From Kordia zhangzhouensis (GTDB taxonomy: Bacteria; Bacteroidota; Bacteroidia; Flavobacteriales; Flavobacteriaceae), in the NCBI RefSeq assembly GCF_001005305.1, contig NZ_LBMH01000004.1:310001-374000 (forward strand): a stretch of 64,000 nucleotides of DNA. Direction: 5' to 3'. The position numbers and the translations under genes were made by a program. Under the pieces are notes generated by a model. The model did not search any database and was not told the origin of the DNA. It was given only the letters and a program-made list of their open reading frames with translations. Shown in pieces: positions 42,801 through 50,328 of the stretch (position 1 is its first letter; each line of letters begins with the position of its first letter).

Positions 42801-43319
42801 CTTACAATCAAAAAAGAAGCAATTGCTGCAAAACCGACCAATATAAGTTTAAGTAATACGCAGCAAACGACCACAGTTACCCATGAATCACCAACCATCA
42901 AAAAGATTCATTTAGACGATATTAATGTATCTGCAAGAGTAGAAAAACAAGTTGCTCCTACAATCAAACAAATTGATTTGGCAACTATTGAAACAGTCAA
43001 AGAAGAAGCCGCATCAATTACAACGGCTCCGAAAGATGTTCCGCAAGAGTATTCAAAAGAACAACTCAAACAAATGCTCATTACAACATTAGCAGATGCA
43101 TTGTATTTAGAACCACATGAAATTGATGCAGAAAAGTCATTTATTGATATTGGATTAGATTCTATAGTAGGTGTTGAATGGATCAAAACCATCAACAAAA
43201 AGCTAACTATGGAATTATCGTCCACAAAAATATACGATTACGCAACCATCAATGCGCTTAGCAATTATATACGCAAAGAACTAGAAAATCAACAGTCGTC
43301 TGTTGATGCAACATCGTAA
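37242..43319 (+). CDS. Trans-AT polyketide synthase PKS3 (rest of M7, M8 to its first ACP)
   Basis: This 2025-residue protein has N-terminal docking helices (about 1-35), DH (H72, D250), KR (TGGFGGLG, Y669), ACP (S823), KS8 (C1088, DTMCSSS), a DH-like domain with Tyr (Y1561) for the catalytic His although Asp is kept (D1734), a long linker with repeated KPSDIQL/KPTNISL and IKKIHL/IKQIDL elements, and one C-terminal ACP (GLDSIVGVEW, S1974). The final ACP has the Trp-at-Ser+6 flag of beta-branching carriers. Unlike M4 and M6, M8 has no embedded ECH. The gap to PKS2 is 71 bases and to PKS4 46 bases (or an overlap if a TTG/ATG at 43303/43306 is used). KS8 strongly resembles KS6, again suggesting module duplication. 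Confidence 0.95.
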   Translation: MIDFIEYVVSELKQKRLSKGNALSLIKQFSQHTNKNGTGEAIHPLLHTNTSDFYQQSYRSIFNGTEPFLADHQVKITTDAYKKILPGVAYLEMALAAIKNALPGIEESNVMELQNIVWLQPFFVTEAKELHISLDANSDENIHFEIYSIEGENKDEYNEIIHCEGDIAYSEKAENQSLPVNELITRMQRGQLNAKEIYETYNKLGLKYGASHQTVTTIHQGSNELIAKLEMANTSSASQKAYTLHHGMLDGALQASIGLINQLSDLSGSPMMPFALKNIRVLDACSETMYAWIRYAEGSKAGDSITKLHIDICNTEGIICAQLQGFTSKTFTNTQLKQVTETSVIYAQQTWKESVGESYNVEFEQHAILLCDLTDIHLKDIQQTFANAEVASIALTTDESIAKRYEQLSLHVFEKVQTIIQSKPKGDNLLQIVCANTAENRIFTGIAGLLKTATLENPKLVGQLIFTNPNDSKQLIEQLRSNRTNYTDTVVKHEESTRFVYELEAITAQASEPNISFKENGVYLITGGFGGLGTLFAKEILAQTNNATIILTGRSELTPEKETKFAKLYNNAANVVYRTLNLLDESQVTTFIHEIEKEFQQLTGIIHAAGMTADNYILKKTKEEVKSVLQPKVQGTYHLAKATEYKDIDFIALFSSGVAVLGNPGQADYAAANGFLDQLAHYQNHHQKHTKYISINWPLWKDGGMGLQAEMLEKMQHETGVYPLQTSTGKTAFYQALSLESSSILVIEGERKKLETLLFEKPAIAQVVSVEEKVVEKESLPVATDNLIDKTKAYLRKEFSSVLKISVHKIDTSAALERYGIDSVVAMNLTGKLEKTFGTLSKTLFFEYQTIDDLSEYIAANFQEKLSELFSIEKSAIKDTAKPVAAVTPTPKTELPKKARSDRRTFKRFSGVQRSNSKTAETFINEPIAIVGLSGRYPASVNVEAFWDNLKNGKDCVTEIPAQRWDWRDFYSDDASNPGEHTSKWGGFIEGVDEFDPRFFNISPREASYIDPQERLFLQHAWMAVEDAGYTRQSLQIPTENDQPAQIGVYVGVMYGEYNLSGSLASIANRVSYFLNLHGPSMTLDTMCSSSLTAIHLACQDIKLGRTNMAIAGGVNVSIDSNKYSMLSAGQFISSDGHCQSFGEGGDGYIPGEGVGAVILKRLSDAERDKNHIYGIIKGSALNHGGKTNGYTVPNPNAQAAAISRALRESNTDPKHISYVEAHGTGTKLGDPIEIAALTKAYQISPENSHCLVGSSKSNIGHCESAAGIAGFTKVLLQMKHQQIVPSLHSKRLNPNIDFDKTPFEINQDLVNWNQPVVDGKTIPRLAGLSSFGAGGSNAHIILQEYEPVKQVNYSIDSTEIIVPLSARTINQLTQRALDLLGYLQKNENKVDLIELAYTLQIGREAMDERVGFLVTTVEELMEKLRAFIDGNTEEQDIYRGQVQQNKETISLFNADADFQETIHKWIVQKKYAKIIDLWAKGLNLDWNTFYGSEKIQLISLPTYPFAKETYWNAPELRGKVLPQTQSTAILHPLVHTNTSNLDQVRFSSTFTGKEFFIKDYQLRLNGTGAQKALPALASLEMALAAVQQSNPDTNAYPYVELNKISWGKPFILSTNTQLDIVLLKETTDEVYFEIASQNEQTEVIHAQGYARYKTSQQAIRFEVQKLKEQLQNHTRNAQEIYQAFSIMGLHYGVSNQVIHKVYMSKNALLAEVRLPQSIENSITDFILHPSILDSVVQASICLLTDLKLSENYMFIPVAAATLTSTKAFAEKMYVLVQFAEKKTSSEVYLTADICDENGIVCAQIKGLQLQQIALDRTVKTSKKITIDLEPLVFSESISQKPSDIQLRSLSSQLTIKKEAIAAKPTNISLSNTQQTTTVTHESPTIKKIHLDDINVSARVEKQVAPTIKQIDLATIETVKEEAASITTAPKDVPQEYSKEQLKQMLITTLADALYLEPHEIDAEKSFIDIGLDSIVGVEWIKTINKKLTMELSSTKIYDYATINALSNYIRKELENQQSSVDATS

Positions 43320-43610
43320 CCAAGAATATACAAAACAAAGAGTCTCTCTCAAAAAAATATACCACATGAACAGTGCAACCAAAACACGAATACAAAACCG
43401 TCTTATCATAAGTTTGGCAGATGCACTCTATTTAGAGCCTTCTGAAATTGATGCCGACAAATCGTTTACAGATTTAGGTTTAGATTCAATTGTTGGTGTT
43501 GAATGGATCAAAACGATTAACAAGGAATTTGATTTAGAACTTTCATCAACAAAAGTTTACGATTACTCAACGGTAAAGCAATTGGCAGGATATGTTGCAG
43601 ATGAATTGGC
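40018..43610 (+). other. Module 8 (beta-branching), tandem ACPs split between PKS3 and PKS4
   Basis: KS8-DH(dead)-ACP ends PKS3 and a second ACP begins PKS4. Both ACPs carry GLDSIVGVEW and are alike over their length (DALYLEP, ELSSTK, YDY). No KR and no ECH are embedded, so HMGS, ECH1 and the stand-alone ECH2 must all act in trans. The KPS-I-L linker that precedes the crotonase blocks in M4 and M6 is present here without the block. Confidence 0.75.
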
Positions 43611-46600
43611 AAAAAAACCAAATAGTGCTATACTAAAGGAAGAAAAAGAAGAGAAAGTCGCTCCTAAAGTAGAAGTAACACCATTAGTAGCGCCTATTAA
43701 CATTCAAGAAATACCTCAAGCACAAGAAGTAATTTCTGAAAATTCTACATCTTCATCGAGTATTTCTCTAAGTGCGTTGACTGCTTTCCCTACATTAACT
43801 AAAAAAGAACGTAAAAAACAAGTTGAAAAAGTAGGTGCAGGTTTTGAAGATGAAAAAATTGCGATTGTAGGAATTTCGGGAAGATATCCGGATGCACAAA
43901 ATTTAGATCAATATTGGGAAAACCTAAAAGCAGGAAAAAATTCGATTAAAGAAATTCCGACTTCGCGTTGGGATACTAGTAAATACTATGATCCAGATCC
44001 TACAAAGCCAGGAAAAATATACTGTAAGTGGTTAGGGATGCTAGACGACGTGGATTGCTTTGATCCACTATTTTTCCAAATTTCTCCAGCCGAAGCAGAA
44101 TCAATGGATCCGCAACATCGTTTATTTTTGGAAGAAAGTTACAAAGCGTTTGAAGATGCAGGTTATTCTAGGAACAATCTGAGCGATAAAAAATGTGGAG
44201 TGTATATGGGAATTATGAGTAATGAATATGCACATTTAATGGCAAAAGGAAGCTCAAATTCCATTAATACAACAGCGAATAGCTTTGCAATCGGTTCTGC
44301 GCGAATCTCTTACTTCTTAAATCTCAAAGGACCAGCAATTCCATTTGATACTGCTTGTTCATCTTCACTAGTGGCTACTCATGTAGCGTGTCAAGGATTA
44401 CTGAACAACGAAATTGATATGGCTCTTGCGGGCGGAGTAAGTTTGTATTTAATACCAGAATCGTATGTAGGAATGTGCCAAGCGGGCATGTTGTCACCAG
44501 ATGGGCAATGCAAAACCTTTGACGATTCAGCTAACGGATTTGTACCAGGAGAAGGTGTTGGAACACTGGTGCTAAAACGATTAAAAGACGCTGAGCGTGA
44601 CAACGATCATATTTATGGAGTTATCATTGGCTCTGGAATTAATCAAGATGGTAAAACGAACGGAATTACTGCACCTAGTGTAAATAGTCAGATTGAATTG
44701 GAGCGCGAAATTTATAAGCGTTACAATATAGATCCAGCGAGTATTAGTTATGTAGAAGCACACGGTACAGGTACTAAATTAGGTGACCCAATTGAACTAG
44801 AAGCCTTGTCGACAGTATTCAAGGAAAAAACAGATAAGCAAAATTTCTGCGGAATTGGTTCTGTAAAAACCAACCTAGGGCATACCTCTGGAGCGGCTGG
44901 TGTAGCAAGTATTCACAAAGTGCTCTTAAGCATGCAGCACAAAACATTAGTGCCTAGCTTAAACATAGAAAAGGAAAACAATATTTTTGATTTCAAAAAC
45001 TCTCCTTTTTACATCTCTAAAGAAGAAAAACCTTGGACAGTTTCTGAAGATGTACAAACACAGCCAAGGAGAGCTGCAATTAGTTCATTTGGATTTAGTG
45101 GCACAAATGCACATTTAGTCATTGAAGAATATCCACAAAATACTGCCATAGTAACTAATCACTCAGAAACTAATTCTGATGGTGTCATCGTCCCTATTTC
45201 TGCAAGAACAAAAGATCAGTTATTGCAAAAAGTTACCGAATTACATTCGGCATTAGTCACTAAAAAACCGATGTTACACATCAATGACATTGCATACACG
45301 TTACAAGTAGGTAGAGAAGAACTTCGAGAGAGAATAGCAATTGTAGTGACTTCTACGAAAGAGCTTTGTAGTACACTGGAAGCGTATATAATTGGAGAAC
45401 AAAATATACCAAATGTATTTACAAAGCAAAAAGGAAAAAGTAATGACGCACTTAATATTTTTGAAAATAACGAAACGCTTAGCACTTTAGTAGATACATG
45501 GATAAAAGAAAAAACCTTTGCTAAGTTAGCAGAAATTTGGGCAAATGGATTTGAATTGAATTGGGAACGATTCTACGGAAGTGAACATCCAAAACGAGTT
45601 GCATTACCAACGTATCCTTTTGCAAAAGAACGTTACTGGCCAGAAATTTCAGAAAGCAGCTCTCAAATAGAGTCTGTTTCTACAGAAACTCTTTCTGTAG
45701 TAGAGCAGCAGGAAGAAAAAATATCCAAAATACATTTTATTACAGCTTGGCAACCGACAAAACTATCTACAACAAACTCTATTCAAAAAGAAGGAGAAGT
45801 TACGCTACTCCTTAATACTGATACTGTTTTTACTGAAGCGTATCAAAAAGAAATAGTGAAGATAGACGATACGCATCAAGTTGTTCAAGTAGGGTTTGCA
45901 AGTTCCTATCAAATCATAGCACAAAATAGTTTTACAGTCAATCCGACAAAAGAAGAAGAGATAGCCCAACTCATATCTGAGTTAGAAAATCAACACCTTT
46001 TTCCTACTCGTATCATTCACAATAGTTTGCATAAAGATACCGATGAAGAAAAGACGATTGACGTTTCTATTCTTGACAATAAAATATACCCATTTTTCAA
46101 TCTTTGCAAAGGATTGATACAATCGAAGACGCAACAAACAGTTAAAATCATATCGTATAGTCCAACTGAAAAAAGTATCGAAACTCCGTTGCAACAAGCT
46201 TTCAGTGCCTTTTTCAAAACCTTAGCACTTGAAAACCCAAAATATCAAGGGAAAACCATTGTATTTGATGCTAAAGTTTCAGTAAATGAAATTCCTGTGC
46301 TTCTTGCAAATGAATTTTTAGATAGCAATTGGCATCAGAATGAGATTCGATACAGTATTGAACAACAAACCGCTCAACGATATACTCACACATTACAATC
46401 ATTTTCTCCTGTTACTGATAAGATAATGACCTTGCCAATCAAACAACAAGGTGTATACTTAATCTCTGGAGGAATTGGTGGTTTAGGATATATCATTAGT
46501 GAATATTTGGCTAAGAATTTTGCATGTACATTGATTCTTTTTGGACGTTCTAAATTGGATGAAGCTAAACAGCAAAAATTAAAAGAGCTCAATTCGTATC

Positions 46601-49600
46601 AAGCAAAAGTATCATATGTTCAAACCGATGTTACAAACTATGAAGCTGTAGAAAAACTAATTCGCACGACCAAAAAACAATACACAATTCTTAATGGAAT
46701 CATTCATAGTGCAGGTGTAAGTATGGATAATTTCTTGCTCAAAAAATCAATGCAGGAAATAAAACAAGTAATTAACCCTAAAATTTTAGGAGCGGTTCAT
46801 TTAGACAAAGCTACTAAAAATGAAGAGCTAGACATATTTGTATTGTTTTCTTCAATTGCGGGAGTTTTAGGAAATTATGGTCAGGCTGATTATGCTTTTG
46901 CAAATCATTTCTTAGACGCTTTTGCTACACATCGTAACCAACTTACAAAATCTGAAAAACGTTTTGGCAAAACGCTCTCTATTAATTGGCCATTTTGGGA
47001 AGATGGAGGATTTTCGCTGTCCGAAACAGATATAGAACAAGGAAAAATTCATATTGGGATTCATCCAATTCCAACACATATTGGACTCGAGTTTTTTGAA
47101 GAAATTTTAGCTTCTGATGTATCACAAGCCATTGCACTATATGGGAACCAAACGAAAATTCAGCAATACTTACAACAAAAGGAAACAGTTCAAGGAATAC
47201 ACATAAAAAATCATTCTACAGAAATAACGGATTCTTTACTATTAGAAAAAACCGAAATATACCTGCAAGAACTCATCGGAAATATCATCAAACTTGATGT
47301 GTCAAGACTAGATATAGAAGAACCTTTTGATGTATTTGGGATTGATTCAATCATCATTGGACAAATTAATAGTAGCTTGGAAAATGATTTAGGTCCGTTG
47401 CCTAAAACTCTTTTATATGAATACCCAACCATCAAAGAGCTAGCAGCGCATCTCCATGTAGAAGCCAAAACACAACTCCTTTCTATCTTAAAAATGTCGG
47501 AGTCTGCTGTAACTAACGCTTCCGCAGAAGTACAACATGATGCTATAAAGGTTGCAGTTCCACAAGCAGTAACTACAAAAGTCACACAAACAGTTGACGA
47601 ACCAATTGCAATCATTGGGATTCATGGAAAATACCCTAAATCTGATACTATTGAAGCATACTGGGAACACATTAAAAAAGGAAAGAATCTAATAGAAGAA
47701 GTGCCAAAAACACGTTGGAATGCCGATGCGTATTATGATGAAAATCCTGAAAAAGCTTCTGAAGGAAAAATATACAGTAAATGGGGAGGTTTTGTTAAAA
47801 ACGTAGATAAATTTGACCCAAAATTCTTTAATATTTCAGCACAAGAAGCCAAAATGATGGATCCTCAAGAACGTTTGTTCTTAGAATCTGTTTGGGCAAC
47901 TATTGAAGATGCTGGATACACAAAGAATAGTCTGCGTACAAAATATCAAAAAGGAAAAGGAGCAGATGTTGGCGTGTTTGTTGGAGTGACTACAAATACT
48001 TACAACATTGTTGCAACAGACGCTTGGAATGAAGGAAATTATCTCAACTCTAGTGCATTGCCATGGAGTATCGCCAACAGAGTTTCATACCTAATGGATT
48101 TTCAAGGACCAAGCATGCCAATTGATACAGCATGTTCGTCTTCATTGGTGGCAATTCATTTAGCAAGTGAAAGTCTTAAAAAAGGAGAATGTAAGGTTGC
48201 TATTGCGGGAGGTGTGAACCTATATCTACACCCTTCAAAATACCATTCTTTATGTAGCAAAGGAATGGTAGCAAAAGGAAATAAAAATTACAGTTTTGGC
48301 GCAGGTGATGATGGTTTTGTACCCGGAGAAGGTGTGGGTTCTGTACTTTTAAAACCTCTTAGTAAAGCAATTGAAGACAACGATCACGTATACGGAATTG
48401 TAAAAGGAAGTGCTTACGGACATAGTGGAAGTTCCAATGGCTATTCTGCACCAAATCCTAATTCGCAAACAGCTTTGATAGAAGAAACATTGCAAAGAGC
48501 AAACGTTTCTCCAGAAAATATCAATTATGTGGAAGGACACGGTACAGGAACACAATTAGGGGACAGTTTGGAAATCTTAGCATTGACCAATGCATTTCGA
48601 AAACAAACGACTAAAGAACAATTTTGTGCGATTGGTTCCGTAAAAGCAAATATTGGACATTCAGAATCGGCAGCAGGGATTGCAGGGTTAACAAAAATTT
48701 TGTGGCAATTAAAACATAAGTTAGTAGCACCAACCATCAATTCTGAAGAGGTAAATCCTAATATAAATTTCAAATCAACACCATTTTTCTTGCAACACCA
48801 AACAACTCCTTGGGAAAAAGTGAATGGAGAACCAAGACGTGCATTGATCAATTCATTTGGCGCAGGAGGCGTAAATTCGTGTATAGTTGTAGAAGAATTT
48901 GAAAATCAACAAAAAACCATACAGAAAGAAGATGCCACATCTCCTCATTTGGTTGTATTGTCTGCAAAAAATAAAGAAAGTCTTCAGCAATACGCTAATC
49001 AGTTACTTTCCTTTTTAGGGAAGCATAAAAATGAAAAATTAGCAGACATTGCATATACACTTCAAGTAGGGAGAGAAGCAATGTCCGAACGTTTAGCATT
49101 TATAGCAAAAGATCGAAAAGAACTAATGCAGTTATTAAAGAATTGGCGAAATAAAGTGTCAACTGGAAATGTTTTTGAAAGTAACCACGAGACAGGAACG
49201 ATTAGAAAAAGATTCTCAAAAGATGAAAAAGAATATTTAGAGTTTCTTTTAGGAAAGCAAAGCTTATCTGAAATTGCTAAGATGTGGATTGAAGGGGCTG
49301 AAGTCGATTGGAGTAAACTACATGCAAATACACTGCACAAGCGAATTTCATTGCCAACCTATCCATTTACTCAAGAAAGTTATTGGATTACAGAAATTGG
49401 AGCAGAAATAAAAGCGCATCAGTCGCAACAAAATGCAGGAATCGGCGGGTATTTGCATCCTTTAGTATCTCACAATATTTCTACCTTACGAAGCATTGGT
49501 TTCGAATCGTTATTAGATGCAGACGAATATTATGCACAAGATCATACCATAAATGGAATACCTGTATTTCCAGGAGCAGGTTTCATAGAAATGGCAAATG

Positions 49601-50328
49601 TTTGTGGAAATATCGCAGGAGAACGAAAAGCAAGAAAAATCAAAGAAGTTGTTTGGATGCATCCATTGACTTTTGAAAACAACACTCAATCTGTACAAAC
49701 ATATCTAGAACAGAAAGGAAAAGCTACGTATTATCAAATACGTTCTTTAAGTACATCAAATGAGCTACTAACACATTCTGAAGGTAGAATTGTATTTGAA
49801 AATAATCGAGATACTTCTGCAGAAAATGAGCAAGTATCAATTGATGGGTTACTAAAAGAATGCCATACAACTATTAATCGTGAAGTGTTTTACAATTCGT
49901 TCAAGCAATCTGGGATTGAATATGGAGAAGCTTTCCAAACAATTCAAGAGTTACGAGTAAGTGATACTTTTGCAGTAGCCAAACTCAAAATTACCTTAAA
50001 ACTAAAAAAAGATTTTGAGCACTATTTATTACATCCAAGCATTTTTGATGGTGCTATGCAAACGGTTGCTGGATTATTAGCAAATACAAGTTCTAAAGAA
50101 GCACATGTACCTTTTGCAATTGACGAAATAGAGATGATTCGACCATTGACCTCAACATGTTATGTAATTGCCGAATTTGCGGATATAGAGAACAGAAACC
50201 GTTCTGATATTAAAAAATTCAATATCAAAATTGTCAACAAAAAAGGAACACTCTTAGTAGCTATTCAAAATTTTTACGCAAGAGCTATGCAGTCAGTTGA
50301 AACTACAAACGAAGCTGCAACTCTGTAA
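43366..50328 (+). CDS. Trans-AT polyketide synthase PKS4 (second ACP of M8, M9, KS-DH of M10)
   Basis: From the ATG at 43366 the protein is 2320 residues. I prefer this start because the ACP fold begins right after it (MNSATKTRIQNRL) and the upstream in-frame starts (TTG 43303, ATG 43306) overlap the PKS3 stop and add residues of no recognisable domain. Order: ACP (S41); KS9 (C331); KR with N-terminal structural half (SGGIGGLG; Y1176); ACP (GIDS, S1328); KS10 (C1590); DH (H2060 in DHTINGIPVFPG, D2228 in HPSIFDGAM). It ends after the DH without an obvious docking helix, and PKS5 opens with a second DH. KS10 is somewhat atypical (EGHGTGTQLGDS, SVKANIGH, AYGHSGSSNGYS), but its Cys and His residues are intact. 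Confidence 0.95.
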   Translation: MNSATKTRIQNRLIISLADALYLEPSEIDADKSFTDLGLDSIVGVEWIKTINKEFDLELSSTKVYDYSTVKQLAGYVADELAKKPNSAILKEEKEEKVAPKVEVTPLVAPINIQEIPQAQEVISENSTSSSSISLSALTAFPTLTKKERKKQVEKVGAGFEDEKIAIVGISGRYPDAQNLDQYWENLKAGKNSIKEIPTSRWDTSKYYDPDPTKPGKIYCKWLGMLDDVDCFDPLFFQISPAEAESMDPQHRLFLEESYKAFEDAGYSRNNLSDKKCGVYMGIMSNEYAHLMAKGSSNSINTTANSFAIGSARISYFLNLKGPAIPFDTACSSSLVATHVACQGLLNNEIDMALAGGVSLYLIPESYVGMCQAGMLSPDGQCKTFDDSANGFVPGEGVGTLVLKRLKDAERDNDHIYGVIIGSGINQDGKTNGITAPSVNSQIELEREIYKRYNIDPASISYVEAHGTGTKLGDPIELEALSTVFKEKTDKQNFCGIGSVKTNLGHTSGAAGVASIHKVLLSMQHKTLVPSLNIEKENNIFDFKNSPFYISKEEKPWTVSEDVQTQPRRAAISSFGFSGTNAHLVIEEYPQNTAIVTNHSETNSDGVIVPISARTKDQLLQKVTELHSALVTKKPMLHINDIAYTLQVGREELRERIAIVVTSTKELCSTLEAYIIGEQNIPNVFTKQKGKSNDALNIFENNETLSTLVDTWIKEKTFAKLAEIWANGFELNWERFYGSEHPKRVALPTYPFAKERYWPEISESSSQIESVSTETLSVVEQQEEKISKIHFITAWQPTKLSTTNSIQKEGEVTLLLNTDTVFTEAYQKEIVKIDDTHQVVQVGFASSYQIIAQNSFTVNPTKEEEIAQLISELENQHLFPTRIIHNSLHKDTDEEKTIDVSILDNKIYPFFNLCKGLIQSKTQQTVKIISYSPTEKSIETPLQQAFSAFFKTLALENPKYQGKTIVFDAKVSVNEIPVLLANEFLDSNWHQNEIRYSIEQQTAQRYTHTLQSFSPVTDKIMTLPIKQQGVYLISGGIGGLGYIISEYLAKNFACTLILFGRSKLDEAKQQKLKELNSYQAKVSYVQTDVTNYEAVEKLIRTTKKQYTILNGIIHSAGVSMDNFLLKKSMQEIKQVINPKILGAVHLDKATKNEELDIFVLFSSIAGVLGNYGQADYAFANHFLDAFATHRNQLTKSEKRFGKTLSINWPFWEDGGFSLSETDIEQGKIHIGIHPIPTHIGLEFFEEILASDVSQAIALYGNQTKIQQYLQQKETVQGIHIKNHSTEITDSLLLEKTEIYLQELIGNIIKLDVSRLDIEEPFDVFGIDSIIIGQINSSLENDLGPLPKTLLYEYPTIKELAAHLHVEAKTQLLSILKMSESAVTNASAEVQHDAIKVAVPQAVTTKVTQTVDEPIAIIGIHGKYPKSDTIEAYWEHIKKGKNLIEEVPKTRWNADAYYDENPEKASEGKIYSKWGGFVKNVDKFDPKFFNISAQEAKMMDPQERLFLESVWATIEDAGYTKNSLRTKYQKGKGADVGVFVGVTTNTYNIVATDAWNEGNYLNSSALPWSIANRVSYLMDFQGPSMPIDTACSSSLVAIHLASESLKKGECKVAIAGGVNLYLHPSKYHSLCSKGMVAKGNKNYSFGAGDDGFVPGEGVGSVLLKPLSKAIEDNDHVYGIVKGSAYGHSGSSNGYSAPNPNSQTALIEETLQRANVSPENINYVEGHGTGTQLGDSLEILALTNAFRKQTTKEQFCAIGSVKANIGHSESAAGIAGLTKILWQLKHKLVAPTINSEEVNPNINFKSTPFFLQHQTTPWEKVNGEPRRALINSFGAGGVNSCIVVEEFENQQKTIQKEDATSPHLVVLSAKNKESLQQYANQLLSFLGKHKNEKLADIAYTLQVGREAMSERLAFIAKDRKELMQLLKNWRNKVSTGNVFESNHETGTIRKRFSKDEKEYLEFLLGKQSLSEIAKMWIEGAEVDWSKLHANTLHKRISLPTYPFTQESYWITEIGAEIKAHQSQQNAGIGGYLHPLVSHNISTLRSIGFESLLDADEYYAQDHTINGIPVFPGAGFIEMANVCGNIAGERKARKIKEVVWMHPLTFENNTQSVQTYLEQKGKATYYQIRSLSTSNELLTHSEGRIVFENNRDTSAENEQVSIDGLLKECHTTINREVFYNSFKQSGIEYGEAFQTIQELRVSDTFAVAKLKITLKLKKDFEHYLLHPSIFDGAMQTVAGLLANTSSKEAHVPFAIDEIEMIRPLTSTCYVIAEFADIENRNRSDIKKFNIKIVNKKGTLLVAIQNFYARAMQSVETTNEAATL
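43850..47465 (+). other. Module 9: KS9-KR-ACP
   Basis: KS9 (DTACSSS, C331) follows the beta-branching M8 and reads GSGINQDGKTNGIT, like KS3. After the LPTYPFAKERYW linker there is no DH. A structural KR half leads to the catalytic KR (QQGVYLISGGIGGLG, Y1176 in QADYAFANH) and a single ACP (S1328, no Trp at +6). Predicted output: a beta-hydroxyl. Confidence 0.85.

Noticed and set aside
43303-43365. Longer N-terminus of PKS4 (TTG 43303 or ATG 43306)
   Set aside because: It overlaps the PKS3 stop and adds 20-21 residues before the ACP fold with no recognisable domain; kept only as an alternative that could allow coupled translation.
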